From Cerrena zonata (Eukaryota; Basidiomycota; Agaricomycetes; Polyporales; Cerrenaceae): a stretch of DNA of 64,000 nucleotides. The translations under genes and the position numbers were made by a program. The DNA is taken from NCBI GenBank assembly GCA_038087015.1, contig JASBNA010000018.1:1-64000 (forward strand). Direction: 5' to 3'. Below, piece after piece: positions 21,860-32,599 of this stretch; positions within the stretch are counted from its first letter, which is position 1; each line of letters opens with the position of its first letter. The notes below the pieces were generated by a model that was given only the letters and a program-made list of their open reading frames with translations, ran no database searches and was not told where the DNA came from.

Positions 21860-23026
21860 TATAGGCTTCCCCAGTGTATATCCTGACTTTATTATCACCA
21901 ATAGTGAAGGGAATGGCTGGTTCTCCATAGGGAGCCCAGGGTACCCCCCTAATTTCGCTTTCCCAGGGTATTACCAGGTATAGAGCTTGCAGTTCTTGTC
22001 CAAATGACCTGTAGGTTGGAATATACCTTTCCCTAGCATGGATGAGCAACATATAATAACCGCTTAATATTTGGACCGCTCCATCCAATCCTATTTCAAT
22101 TAGAACCCCCCTTTTTTCGATTTCCCCTCACTATTTCTGTTATTACTCATTCAGTTCTTATCCTATTCACATGGTGGTTTCGGATATGGATTCAGCATTT
22201 AAATGCCGTTCTTTTTATGTCTAGAACATGCTCTAACCCCTAGCATAAAGCCCTGCACCATCCCCCACCCTAATGCAATCTATTTTCCCAAATAGGCAAT
22301 AATAGGGGCTTATATAAGCATGTAGGGAAAGCGGAGGGTGAGTAAAGGATCCCAGGCACCCATACACAGCCACACATCATTTTGAGAAGCTCAATTTGAA
22401 GCTGTAGATCTATTATTATCCCTGCTATACAAAGGCCTATAATTGATTATCAGCTGTCCATATTCAAATATGAATGCTACTCAAGTATGTATGACTGTGG
22501 TTATAATGTGTCCATACATCATATATCTCAACTAACATTCATTATGACTGCTAGAATGCAAGATATAATATAATACATATTGTGAGCTCTGATTATATTA
22601 TTAAACTTGGTTGTATAATCATAGCTACACAATCATTTTATAATGTGTTCATACATTATATATCTCAACTAACATCTATTATGACTGCTAGAATGCAGGA
22701 TATAATATAATACATATTGTGAGCTTTCATTATATTATTAAACTTGGTTGTATAATAATAGCTGCACAATCATTTTTATAATGAGAGCATTCATTATTAT
22801 ATCAGGCTTGTTTTCATTATAAGCCCTACAGTGAGATTTATATCCAGTTCTATAATTGCACCACACATTATATTAGTATCTTGACTATTATAATGATTGT
22901 CACACAACTATCTATGATTATACATATATAAGCACACTAATAGCTCTATTATTATTGGGCTTAATCTGCACAACAGGTTTTGCACACCAGTGTATGGATT
23001 ATGTATAATCCTGTAGTCTACTAGTG
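21860..23026 (-). repeat. Right inverted repeat of element 2
   Basis: Inverse of 19,396-20,562, including the same 137-bp tandem units. Confidence 0.9.
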
Positions 23027-24407
23027 ATGTAGTCGATGAAGAGTCGGGCGAATCCTCTCGCGTCTAGAGAGCCTTTGCACGGTATGAACTGAGCATGCTT
23101 GGTGCATCGGTCGACCGTCACCAGTATGGCATCGAAGCCGTTGCTCTTTGGGAGACCCGTAATAAGGTCCAGAGATACCCATTCGTATGGACGAGCGGGT
23201 ACTGGGTTGGGATGTAGTAGTCCGGATGAAGTCTGACGAAACGGTTTGGATTTCTGGCAAACGTCGCACGTCTGAGCGTATTCTCTAGTGTCCTCTCTCA
23301 ATGTTGGCCAGTACATTCGGCTATTGATCCTTATAGCCAGTTTTGCTGGTCCTTCGTGAGCTGCCTCGTAGGGTGAGTCATGTATCTGACTCAGAATAGT
23401 CGGTACCATACTGCGGGGAATGCATAAGCGTGCTGGTTCGTTATTAACTTGCATAAATAGCAGTCCCTCTGCGTTCTTGTAAAAGCACTGCCCGTGGTAT
23501 TGGGGAACTTCCGACTCTGGAGCTTTCTTCCATTTTGGTCTGAAAAATGGGTCTTCCTTGTATCCGTCGTTGAACTTCTGTACCATCTCGCTGCTCATGC
23601 TGATTAGCAGCTTTGAATAGGTGTGTGATAGTTGAGGGTCTGTCGTGAAGGCGTCGTCGATCCTGGAAGCGTCATCGTCGGCATTCCCGCCTTGGGTCTC
23701 CGTGCTCCTTGGTTCGGTCGGCTTGCTCTTTCCCTGAACTTCCCGTTGTTCCTTGTTGCTTCTTGTCTCTACTGCCCCCCCAGTTCGGGCGAGAGGGGGA
23801 GACGTTTGGATAATCTCCTCCCATGGGAAGGTAGTCGTGGCCAAGGCTGCCGTGGCTCGTAGTGCGGGTTGATTGGAGCTTGCGTCTTCTGCCGCTGCCA
23901 TCGCGTCGGAGTTGGGGATAATTGCGGGTATGTCGTCTCTTACTGGTGAGATGTGCTCTGGTGGGGCTCGTGGGAGACGTGACAACGGGTCTACATTCGA
24001 ATGTACCCGTCCCGCTCTATGTATGATGTCCAAATTTGGTCTAAAGGCAGCGAAGATGGCTCCCCATCCTGCAAGACGCTTGTTCGCATTCTCGTATGTC
24101 CGGGCCCACTGGAGGGCGGCGTGGTCCGTGATTAGTATCGTTTGCTCTCCTTCGATAAATGGTTGAAACCGGACTAGTCCCTCCTTGGCTGCTAAGGCTT
24201 CCCTTTCGGTCGCTGAGTAATTTTGTTCCGCTGACTTGCACGTTCTGCTCCAATAGGCTATGACATGCTCGACGTGTACCATGGTTTGTTCGAATTCTGT
24301 CGCCCAGACTCCCGGCTCCGGCGTGTCTTGTATGAAGGATGTCGTCTTTGACACTAATGAAGGAGGGTCGGCCCCTGAGGAGTGTGCTTTCTGGAGTCGG
24401 GAGTATG
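23027..24407 (-). pseudogene. Chromovirus RNase H C-terminus and integrase N-terminal half
   Basis: This is the continuation of Pol after the gag-only insertion. HVIAYWSRTCKSAEQNY and ITDHAALQWA belong to RNase H. The integrase zinc domain follows, ending in CDVCQKSKP, then the core begins (YEWVSLDLITGLP, VTVDRCTKHAQFIPC, with the first two catalytic Asp). The frame is cut after LFIDYI by the long-inverted-repeat element at 19,396-23,026 and resumes as VFNFGLPEHIIADRD at 19,388. Confidence 0.9.
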
Positions 24408-24854
24408 TGTTACAACCGACCCTGGTTATAACTTATAGGTACCCAAGTAGAGCCGAGACTACACAAGACAAGGTAGCGTTATGAGATGTATAGACCGGTA
24501 GCGATGGGTAGATCAAGCTTGGCTTGACCTGTACAAAGGGCAACTACTTATACTAGCTAAGGTGGTCCGTGCACTAAGGCAGTGCGTGCTAACTATAGAT
24601 ACGGAAGGCAGGCGGAACGGCAGAAGGCGGCAGAAGACGAGAAGCAGAAGCTAAACTAATAATAGGACGGAGGAAGCTCAGAAGCTTCGGCGATGGCGGG
24701 CATATGTGTGGGAACACTATAACTACAAAAGGATAAAGGCAAATGGAAGTGTACTTGTCACAAGGCAATAGAAGCGAGGGGGAATCCCTGGGGAATCCCT
24801 GAATTGTAACCCTAACCTAGGGCTTATCCGAGCATCAAAGTATAGTCTGTAACA
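24408..24854 (-). repeat. 3' LTR of the gag-only element
   Basis: 447 bp, same length as and visually identical to 26,403-26,849. Confidence 0.93.
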
Positions 24855-24896
24855 TTAGCTCCTCACTACGTTCTTTGTCCTCAAAGAACTAGTCTT

Positions 24897-25673
24897 TTAC
24901 CAATTTAAATCGAGGATGTCTTCTTCGGCAGGAGAGAGCTTGACGGTGCGAGTGTGAGCGGCGACGGGGGTGGTGCGTCTGGGGCAGGCGTTGGCGAAGT
25001 GACCGGGGCGGTGGCAGCGGAAGCAGAGGCGGCGGTCGAGGTCGTTGCGCTGCTGAGGCGATACTTGAAGGGTTTGGCTTTGCACCCTGTTGATCTTGCG
25101 TTGGTACGGGTGGGACCGGCTGCTGGCGCGGTCGAGACGGTCTTGGTTGTAGAAGTCTCTGGCGGCGGTGTAGAGCTTGTCTGGGGTGGTTACCTCAGAT
25201 ACCCTGAGGTTCTTGATGAGACTGGCGAGGTGGGGATCGAGGGCTTGCAAGAAGGTCTGGCGGATGTGGGATACTGTTGTGTACCCGGCACGGATCTGGT
25301 ATCGTTTGAACTTGGAGAGGAAGGACTCAAAGTCACTTCCTTGGCGAAGGGTGTAGAGGCGGACGATGGCGTCGGCGACAATGTCTGGGTGGCAGAACTT
25401 GGTCTCAAAGGCGGTGACAGCCTCTGACCATGAGAGTTCGGGTGTGGGGTCTTTCTTAGTGGGAATGCACATCCACTCGGCGATGACTTCCTCACTCCAG
25501 GTGGCAGCGAGGTCCTTGGTGCAGAAGGACAGAAGGTAGGCCTTCTTCCTTTGGTCTGTGTCGAATACGGTGGGACTGAGGGCAAAGGCGAGTTGGCAGT
25601 GGAGGGTGTAGGTGGTGGCTGTTTCTGGCTGGCCATCATAGGCGGCAGGCTTACAGAGGGGGGTGTTGGACAT
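24897..25673 (-). CDS. Gag protein with CCHC zinc knuckle
   Basis: 258 residues from MSNTPLCKPAAYDGQPETA to DILDLNW. A retrotransposon Gag domain (TYTLHCQLAFALSP, then WSEAVTAFETKFCHPD and RQGSDFESFLSKFKRYQIRA) is followed by a basic linker and the knuckle CFRCHRPGHFANAC, which binds RNA. The stop lies about 40 bp from the 3' LTR, leaving no room for pol. It would form the particle that packages the element RNA. Confidence 0.88.
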   Translation of the reverse strand: MSNTPLCKPAAYDGQPETATTYTLHCQLAFALSPTVFDTDQRKKAYLLSFCTKDLAATWSEEVIAEWMCIPTKKDPTPELSWSEAVTAFETKFCHPDIVADAIVRLYTLRQGSDFESFLSKFKRYQIRAGYTTVSHIRQTFLQALDPHLASLIKNLRVSEVTTPDKLYTAARDFYNQDRLDRASSRSHPYQRKINRVQSQTLQVSPQQRNDLDRRLCFRCHRPGHFANACPRRTTPVAAHTRTVKLSPAEEDILDLNW

Positions 25674-26402
25674 AGCGGCGATGGTGGACGTGGGCAGGTC
25701 CTAGGCGATGGTGGTCTTGGTCTTGAGCTATCGACTTCTAAGTCGAGCGCGGTCCGTTGCGCAGAGGTCTTCTCCTCTAGCCTGGTCTGGTCTGGTCTGG
25801 TTGGCTCTGTTCGTCGAGTGGCGATGGGGTGTGCGGTACGTTGCACGGCGATGGTGGTCTAGGCAACTCCTGCTTGGTACGTTAAGCGAGGACAGCAGCG
25901 AGGGACGTCTCGAGCTGCTAGGTAGATGTCGATAGGGCAGATGACTGGGACGGCGGCGGATGTGGCGAGACTCTTGTTTCCGTTTTCTCCAACCACTGGG
26001 CGATCTGATCGAGGTGTCCTCTTGGCAAGGGCAATGATAGGGGGCGCTGCAAAGCAACGTCTGAGGTCGATAAAGGAGTATGTACCTTTCAGTGCGGCTT
26101 CCTATCCAATGATGGTGAAGGGCAAGGGCGATGTGCTATGGTGGGCACAGGGGGAGTCCACTCGATACGTTGAGTGACTATGCGCGGTACGTTGCGCGGC
26201 GAGGTCGATGATGATGGGGGCGAGGCCTGGTACGTTAGGCGAGGGCGAGCTCGATACGTTGAGCAGCGGGGAGGGCGATCGGGGAGGGCGAAGCCTGGTC
26301 CGTTAGGCTGGCGAGGTCGATGGGACTGGTACCCACTAGGCGGCGATGGTGGCAGGCGACTTGAATGGAGGATTGCTCCAAACCTAGGCAAGCTTGATCT
26401 TT
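25674..26402 (-). other. GC-rich leader of the gag-only element
   Basis: About 730 bp between the 5' LTR and Gag, with many near-copies of (G/A)GTACGTT and GCGAGG / GGCGAT words. It probably contains the primer-binding and packaging sequences. Open frames here are long because of base composition and read differently on each strand. Confidence 0.4.
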
Positions 26403-26849
26403 TGTTACAACCGACCCTGGTTATAACTTATAGGTACCCAAGTAGAGCCGAGACTACACAAGACAAGGTAGCGTTATGAGATGTATAGACCGGTAGCGAT
26501 GGGTAGATCAAGCTTGGCTTGACCTGTACAAAGGGCAACTACTTATACTAGCTAAGGTGGTCCGTGCACTAAGGCAGTGCGTGCTAACTATAGATACGGA
26601 AGGCAGGCGGAACGGCAGAAGGCGGCAGAAGACGAGAAGCAGAAGCTAAACTAATAATAGGACGGAGGAAGCTCAGAAGCTTCGGCGATGGCGGGCATAT
26701 GTGTGGGAACACTATAACTACAAAAGGATAAAGGCAAATGGAAGTGTACTTGTCACAAGGCAATAGAAGCGAGGGGGAATCCCTGGGGAATCCCTGAATT
26801 GTAACCCTAACCTAGGGCTTATCCGAGCATCAAAGTATAGTCTGTAACA
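26403..26849 (-). repeat. 5' LTR of the gag-only element
   Basis: 447 bp copy of 24,408-24,854, followed by the target duplicate GTATG. Confidence 0.93.
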
Positions 26850-26854
26850 GTATG

Positions 26855-29800
26855 CTTTAGTGTCTCTTAGGTCCCGGATTTCGATCGGCTGCACTTGCTG
26901 TAGGCAGCATCCGAGGGCGACGTTGGAGGCGTCTGTGTAAAGGCGATAAGGCTTACCTGATATCGGATGTCCTAGTATTGGGGCGGACTGAAGGGCGATC
27001 TTAGCTTGTTGCCAAGCGTACTCGCATTCCGGGGACCATTCCCAATTGACATCCTTACGCAGCAGGCGGAACAAGGGGGAAACGATGAATGAGTAGTAGG
27101 GGATGTAGGATGAGAAGTAGACGGTCATTCCTAGGAAAGTCTGTAGTTCTGAGACTTTGGTGGGACGAGCTAGGTCTGCTACTGCTTTCACTTTTTCTTC
27201 GTGAGTCGACAACCCTAGCCTAGACACTTTTTGTCCCAGCAATAGAATCGACGAGTAGCCGAAATGACATTTGGTGGGAGAAAGAGTGATCCCCGAACGT
27301 TCTATAGCTCCCAGCACTTTGTCCAAGTGCTCGACGTGTTTGCTCCAGGACTTGGAATATATAACGATATCGTCTATGTAGACCAGAGTGAAAAGCCAAA
27401 GATAGGGGGCAAGAACCTTCTGCATGAGCCATTGAAAAGTGGCAGGGCCATTGGTCAGTCCGAAAGGAAGCCGGCGAAATTGGAATAGACCTCGGTGCGA
27501 TCTGAAAGCGGTTTTTTCTTTATCTCCATCGGCGACCGTGATTTGCGTGAATCCCGATAGAGCGTCCAAAGAGGATAGAACTTGCGCTCCTGACAAGGCT
27601 TGCAAAATCTCCGATTGGCGAGGGATGGGGAATTCGTCCCTGATAGTCACGCTATTCAGCTTGCGGTAATCGATACAGAATCGAGGTTTGCCATTGCGGT
27701 ACGCTATTACTACCGGAGCTGCCCACGGACTGTCGGTTGGCTCGATGACCTCCTGTGCTAGCCAGGTGTCCGTCTGCTTATCGATTATTTCTCGTTTCGC
27801 AGGAGAAGCAGCGTACATGGGCACCGAGATTGGCTTCTGTCCCTCCTTCACCTTGATTTCGAAGAGTAGGTCAGAATTGTGGCCTAGGCGGCCATCGAAC
27901 CCGAAGGCAGCTTGCCGCCTGTGCAGGAGCTCTACTAGTTTCTTGCGTTGCTCGGCGGGCCATTCTGGTCCTATGTCGAGGATCGTCTCTAATTGCGATG
28001 AAGGGTAGACTTCTGGATCCACCGTCTCTGCTGTTTTCGGACCGATAAAATTCTCCTCCGTCTCCTCCGCATCCTGATTTGGGTCTGCACTAGACATCGA
28101 AGGCTTGAGCTGCTCCCTCAGTAGTGTTTTGACCGCAGCTGCATGTTTAACTAGGATGGGTGAGGATTCATCAAAGAATTCCTGAGGCACATGGCATTCC
28201 GCTAGAGCTTTGCCCTTCCGTAGAATACGCGGACGAGTAGAGGGATTAGTTACTGGAATCTTCCGCATTTGAGAAGTGATAAGACTCGGAGTAGTTATCA
28301 GGTAAGACCCATCTGGCTGACCGAGAATGGTCTTTTTGACATACCATTGTCCCTGTAAGCCACTTAGTTTATTAATGGGCATGCTTTTACAGGTATGCGG
28401 CGGGATGATGGTGTCCGAGGCCACTCGAGCGATGACCTTGGCTCCATTGCTCCGTTGTCTTTGCTTACGGTGCTTGCTCCGGCGGTGGGATAGAGCTCTG
28501 ATGAAACTGGAGTCGGCTCCTCTACCGAAGACTTTGAATTGGGACTGGTGCTCTTCTGAAGAGGATGAGGCTGGTAGGGTGAATCCCGATCTGCCCAGAC
28601 GTATAGAGGAACCTTCCGCGACGTCTCTATTGACGCAGAACTCGTAGTTCACCTGAGTGTCTTCCCCGAGCAGTAAAGGGGAGGTCATTCCGGGTACAAC
28701 GTAGCATTCTGAAGTTAGACGTAGCCACGGACCTTCGTTTGACCTGATAAATAAGGGAAGGTGTACGTAACCCGAAATTTCGAAGCCGTTAGTGAGTTGG
28801 TAGAGTTTCATTCTGAGACCTTGCTTGATTATAGGTCGTACTGCAACTGGTAAGGAAGTGAGGAATTCCTCAGATACTAGGGAAATGTCAGCTCCCGAAT
28901 CTATCCTTACTCTAGTAAGGGGAGATGATCTGCGTGCGACGGCAGCTTCGATGGACAAAGCGGCGATTCCGATCGTGGATCGGCCTTCGAGATGTTTTCT
29001 TACCGGTGATAGAGTGATTACCTGGGGTAGGAATTTCTCCTTGGTTGGGGGCGATTGATCATTTTCCCCCAACGGGTTCTCGTCTTTTGCAGTCTCAGCA
29101 GAAGCGCAATGCACGTAGTCGTCGAACTTGACGTCTCGTCCTACTCCTTCCGCTTTCCTGTAGATTGAGTCGACTGCGTCTTCCTGTGTGACTTGAATTG
29201 ACTGGTCAGTTTCGTCGACTTCATTTCCATCAGCATTAACTCTACGTAGAAGAGCTGGGTCTTTGGGATTTAAAGACGGAAGGGGACAAGACCAATGAGC
29301 GTCCTCAGAGTCTTCACACGAGGGCTGTCTAGCGTCTATGTACGTCGCTCTCAGAGCCTTAGCTTCCGCCTGCAGGGCTTTCGCCCATTCATACGTACGA
29401 CTAGCTTGTTCTGCATTATCTAATATAAGGGCACAGTACGCCTCGGAGTACTTAATTTCCTCTACGTCTGTTGACGGAATATCATGCGAAGCGTCTATCT
29501 GGTTTACAGATCTCTTGACTTCCCACTCTTTCCACCGAGCACAATCTCTATCGTAGTGGTACGGGCTACCGCACACCTTGCAAGGGCGGGAAGGCTTATT
29601 CCTGCTGACGACCGAGTCGTCTCTTGGGAACTTAGGTCCATTAGGAGGCTTCCTCAGAGGAGGGGTCTTCCGGTCCTGGGATGCCGTGAAAGCCGAAGAT
29701 ACTAGCAAGCTTCCGTTGACTACCTGGGCAGGGACCTCATCTACCAGCTGGTGGTCGCCCTCGGAGTGAAGTGTCGACAGTTCCCCGTCTCCAGCATACG

Positions 29801-30701
29801 CTTTCCTGAAAACCTTGGAGGTCGGTCTGCCATCGTGTTGTGAATATCTCGAGTCGGACAGCTTTGCTAGGTTAATCAGCTCCTTTGATTTCCGGTTCAT
29901 GTCGTTAACAAATCCAGTGATAGTGATGTCTGGCTCATCCAGGTGAAGGAGCATACTCCAGCTGGCTGGAGCCTTCAACATAACAGCTTCTATCTCTTCC
30001 ATCGGATCTTGGAGGGAAGTGACCACATGCCGATGCAAGATGATCCTACGGTATACGAACTCATAGGGCGTTTCGTGTTTGTGCCCTCTCTGGTGGTACT
30101 CTTGCGAGTCGTATTTGTTCTGCAGCTCCGCTCGGAAGGCAGGAGTAAAGAAGTGATCCCTAATGCCCTCCAGGAAGTGCCACCAGCTTTGCATCAGTTT
30201 CCGTTGTAAGTCGACGCTGATAAGGGTCCACCATTGCTTCGCGCGTCCCGAAAGACGCAGATAAGCGCAAGCTCCGAGGTCTCGATTCATAGAGGGACTC
30301 ATGCGCGCTAAGCAGGACATTTCATGTATGTACCCTAACATAGCGTCGTCCGAACCGTCCCAAGTGGGGAGCTTTGACTGAGGGAATTTTAGGTCAATGT
30401 ACATTTCGTCTCTCGTCCGGGAGGGTCTTCTCTCTGTGTCGGAGTCTGGTACTAAGAGGGAATCTGCTCGCGGCGGATGTCCTTTCCTATAAGGAGAGGA
30501 ATCTCCTTGCGGACGTCGAGGATTCTTATCTCCTGGGTGCCTATTTGACGAAGATGATGACGAACCGTGGCTCGAGGGTGGAACTCCCCCTGTAACTCGA
30601 GTCTGTCGAGTTGGCGGGTCTGGTTTCCCTTTAGCTTTAACAGGGGAAGCGGGAGAGCTTTGATGGTGGGGGGGGGGGGGGAATTCCTCGGGACGTCCCA
30701 C
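26855..30701 (-). pseudogene. Chromovirus Gag-protease-reverse transcriptase, interrupted at RNase H
   Basis: From the C tract, the frame runs through a Gag capsid-like region (WWTLISVDLQRKLMQSWWHFL) and a CCHC knuckle CKVCGSPYHYDRDC. The protease follows, with its RIDSGAD active site, and then RT with RLPFGLTNGPATFQ and the YIDD catalytic box (YVDD is the common form). Connection and early RNase H (YRLYTDASNVALG, with the first catalytic Asp) come next. The frame breaks at TKAY, where the gag-only LTR element (24,408-26,849) is inserted; it resumes at 24,407. Reading past 26,855 into that LTR is accidental. Confidence 0.9.
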
Positions 30702-32230
30702 TGTCCTAGCTTGAGGTTGCTAGGAGATAGAGAAGAGGGTTCGAGAGGATGAGAGGAACTTGATGGATGCGGGGCTTTCCAGTTCGTAGTCCGTCGGGCA
30801 GGGTAAGTCGCCGTTATCACTTCGTTCGCTGCTTCCGTTAGAGGGATGGCTGCTGTACCCGTAGCGGGCCTGTAGATAGCTTTGGCTTTTCCTTTCGACG
30901 CTGTCGAGGAATTGCGTAGCAGATCCGTGGATGGGGGAGCGGGTAGCTCGAATTGGGGGTTACGATAGCTAGTCCGAGCGAGATTGGAAACGTGGGAGTC
31001 GTTCTCGTTAGGGCCAACCACTTCTATAGTGGGTAGACCATCTCTAGGTCGAATATCATCGCTCGTCGGTTCGGGGTTGACAGAAGGTTCTTTCTCCATC
31101 AATCCTTCCACCTCTTCGTCGGAATCGCTGTCCAGTCCTTCTACTAGCCCTTCGAAGAGGTGATCCAGACGGCTAAACGATTCTTGAGTGGGAGGTGCGA
31201 GCCTGGAGGTGGCATTTGAAGGAGGTACGGCGAAGTTTAGCGATCTTCCCTCGGTTCTAGCATTTTCGGAGGCCTCTATTCCTTCGAGATACTTTGGGAG
31301 TAGCGCTTGCCTAGTATTGGTCCGTAGCAGCCATTTGTTGACTTTCTGTCGAACCGACCTCTGATTGTAAGAGGCGTCGTAGAAACTCAAACGGGTGGAG
31401 GCGACTACACTGCCTTCAGGTAGTCCAAGGTGTAATTTCTTCCTTTCGAGTATTATCTCCAGTCCCTGTCGTAGCCTGGATTGCACTACAATGAAAACGT
31501 CAAAGAGTATGCTTTTCGTGGAAGAGTAACTGAGTAGGGAAAGGAGGTCATCAAAGGGATCAAACGTCCAGTGGTCCCCTTGCCCTTCCAGGTCCAAAAA
31601 GCCCTGCACTACATTCTCTACCAGTTGACAGTAGCTCTCAATGTCGTGCCAGTAGTCGCTAGCTAAAGAGTATTTTCTTTCGCCTCGTCTCCTGCCTGCC
31701 GACTCCAAGATGTCAGTGTCCTCGAGAGTTTTGAGGATAATGTTTCTGATGTAGATTAGGGAAGAATGGTCGGTTGCATCGGGTTGGACCAACTCCTTGA
31801 TAAGAGAGCGGGCTTGATCCGGCTGTCTTAAATGCATAGGGAGGCGACCTTTGACTAGAAGTTTGCGAAGGTTACGTTTGATGTGGGAGTTGACGCATTT
31901 CCCGTCTGCCCGCGAGCGTAACAGTTGGTCTTCCGGATTAGGAACACTGTTCGATTCCTTCTCTACGTCTTTGGGAGGTAGTTCAGGAGGGGTGCTGGTG
32001 GTAGAAAGAGGAGAGGCAGATATGGATAATGAAGAGGCGTGGGGCGCGTTTGAGAGTAGCAAGTCGGAGGTAGGTGGGATGATCGGATCCGGAGGGTTCG
32101 ATGAAAAAGTTGATATTGACGTGTCTCTGGCGAGGCTGCCGGGCATACTAATCTCCTCCATGGATTGATCGTCTGGAAGGGGAAACTGTAGCTCTAGTGC
32201 GTTAGAAGCGATTGGTTGCGAAGGATCCAT
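30452..32230 (-). CDS. Chromovirus first ORF: unrecognised ~500-residue region upstream of Gag
   Basis: A 592-codon frame opens 57 bp after the 5' LTR at ATG 32230. It has a Ser/Pro-rich start, then a helical charged domain (about residues 100-290, including RRRGERKYSLASDYWHDIE and SRLRQGLEIILERKKL), then an acidic linker (DSDSDEEVEGLMEKEP) and a Pro/Ser-rich end. It overlaps the Gag-Pol frame by about 250 bp. The two frames meet in a run of 14 C on the coding strand (plus strand 30,668-30,681). A -1 slip, or one extra C, would fuse them into a single polyprotein. I know no named domain for this part. It could be an extended Gag N-terminus or a separate protein. Confidence 0.65.
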   Translation of the reverse strand: MDPSQPIASNALELQFPLPDDQSMEEISMPGSLARDTSISTFSSNPPDPIIPPTSDLLLSNAPHASSLSISASPLSTTSTPPELPPKDVEKESNSVPNPEDQLLRSRADGKCVNSHIKRNLRKLLVKGRLPMHLRQPDQARSLIKELVQPDATDHSSLIYIRNIILKTLEDTDILESAGRRRGERKYSLASDYWHDIESYCQLVENVVQGFLDLEGQGDHWTFDPFDDLLSLLSYSSTKSILFDVFIVVQSRLRQGLEIILERKKLHLGLPEGSVVASTRLSFYDASYNQRSVRQKVNKWLLRTNTRQALLPKYLEGIEASENARTEGRSLNFAVPPSNATSRLAPPTQESFSRLDHLFEGLVEGLDSDSDEEVEGLMEKEPSVNPEPTSDDIRPRDGLPTIEVVGPNENDSHVSNLARTSYRNPQFELPAPPSTDLLRNSSTASKGKAKAIYRPATGTAAIPLTEAANEVITATYPARRTTNWKAPHPSSSSHPLEPSSLSPSNLKLGQWDVPRNSPPPPTIKALPLPLLKLKGNQTRQLDRLELQGEFHPRATVRHHLRQIGTQEIRILDVRKEIPLLIGKDIRREQIPS

Positions 32231-32267
32231 CGCTCGCGCTAGAAGTCGCTGTTGGGTACTCGTCGCG

Positions 32268-32285
32268 TTCCCAGTGCGTCCACCA
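32268..32285 (-). promoter_or_regulatory. Probable primer-binding site of the chromovirus
   Basis: On the minus strand, one base after the LTR end ...TTTACA, the sequence reads TGGTGGACGCACTGGGAA. It begins TGG, as expected for pairing with a tRNA 3' CCA end. The tRNA is not identified. Confidence 0.55.
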
Positions 32286-32286
32286 G

Positions 32287-32599
32287 TGTAAAGTCTGCTT
32301 TCAGACTTTAGCGGGGAACTTCACGCGCTCAGCTGTACCCAGCAGGTAGGGAAGAGCGTAGCTCTCCAGTAATAGAGTTATACCTTCAGTAGAGGGAGCG
32401 TCGGGGCCCTGACGAGGACATGACGAGCAGCAGAAAGTGATAGTTCGTATTCAAAGAGTTCTAATTACCAAAAAGGGAAGGAGCGACTGTCTATGGACGA
32501 GAGTAGAAAGTGTAGAGAGGGCGCTTAAAGTCCGACATAGCGAGAGAATAAAGGCTTTCGAGTACTACTGTCTCTGTGTCTACCAACGGAACCGTAACA
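32287..32599 (-). repeat. 5' LTR of the chromovirus
   Basis: 313 bp, same sequence as 12,961-13,273, followed by CAAAC. Element transcription should start here and run leftwards. Confidence 0.95.

Larger units (their letters stand above)
19396..23026. mobile_element. Long-inverted-repeat element 2, 3.6 kb, inserted in the chromovirus integrase
   Basis: Ends read CACTAGTAGACTACAGG and its inverse, with a 7-bp direct duplication ATGTAGT at 19,389-19,395 and 23,027-23,033 (8 bp if one terminal base is shared), in the hAT range. Inverted arms are about 1,167 bp (19,396-20,562 and 21,860-23,026). The outer ~650 bp of each arm is AT-rich and carries a 137-bp tandem repeat. The inner arms and spacer are homologous to element 1. 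The integrase frame is continuous across the site once the element and one duplicate are ignored. Confidence 0.88.
24408..26849 (-). mobile_element. Gag-only (TR-GAG-type) LTR retrotransposon, 2.4 kb, inserted in RNase H of the chromovirus
   Basis: Two 447-bp LTRs (TGTTACAACC...TCTGTAACA) and a 5-bp target duplication GTATG (24,403-24,407 and 26,850-26,854) define it. The interior has one Gag frame and no protease, RT or integrase. Movement would need enzymes from another element. The host frame reads TKAY then SRLQKAHS across the site. Confidence 0.93.
12961..32599 (-). mobile_element. Ty3/gypsy chromovirus (Metaviridae-type LTR retrotransposon) with three nested insertions
   Basis: Two 313-bp LTRs (12,961-13,273 and 32,287-32,599), TG...CA ends and a perfect 5-bp target duplication CAAAC (12,956-12,960 and 32,600-32,604) define the element. 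Transcription runs right to left: upstream ORF, Gag, protease, RT, RNase H, integrase, chromodomain, then two extra ORFs before the 3' LTR. Removing nested insertions leaves roughly 10.8 kb. The LTRs look identical by eye, so the insertion is young, although the copy is now broken by three elements, one in-frame stop and a frame change at a 14-nt C tract. Confidence 0.93.

Noticed and set aside
20334..22088. Pair of 84-93-codon frames in the arms of element 2
   Set aside because: Same reason: inverted-repeat mirror images without domain evidence.
25190..26391. Several overlapping frames in the leader of the gag-only element
   Set aside because: GC-rich repetitive leader; frames on both strands and in several phases, none with a domain.
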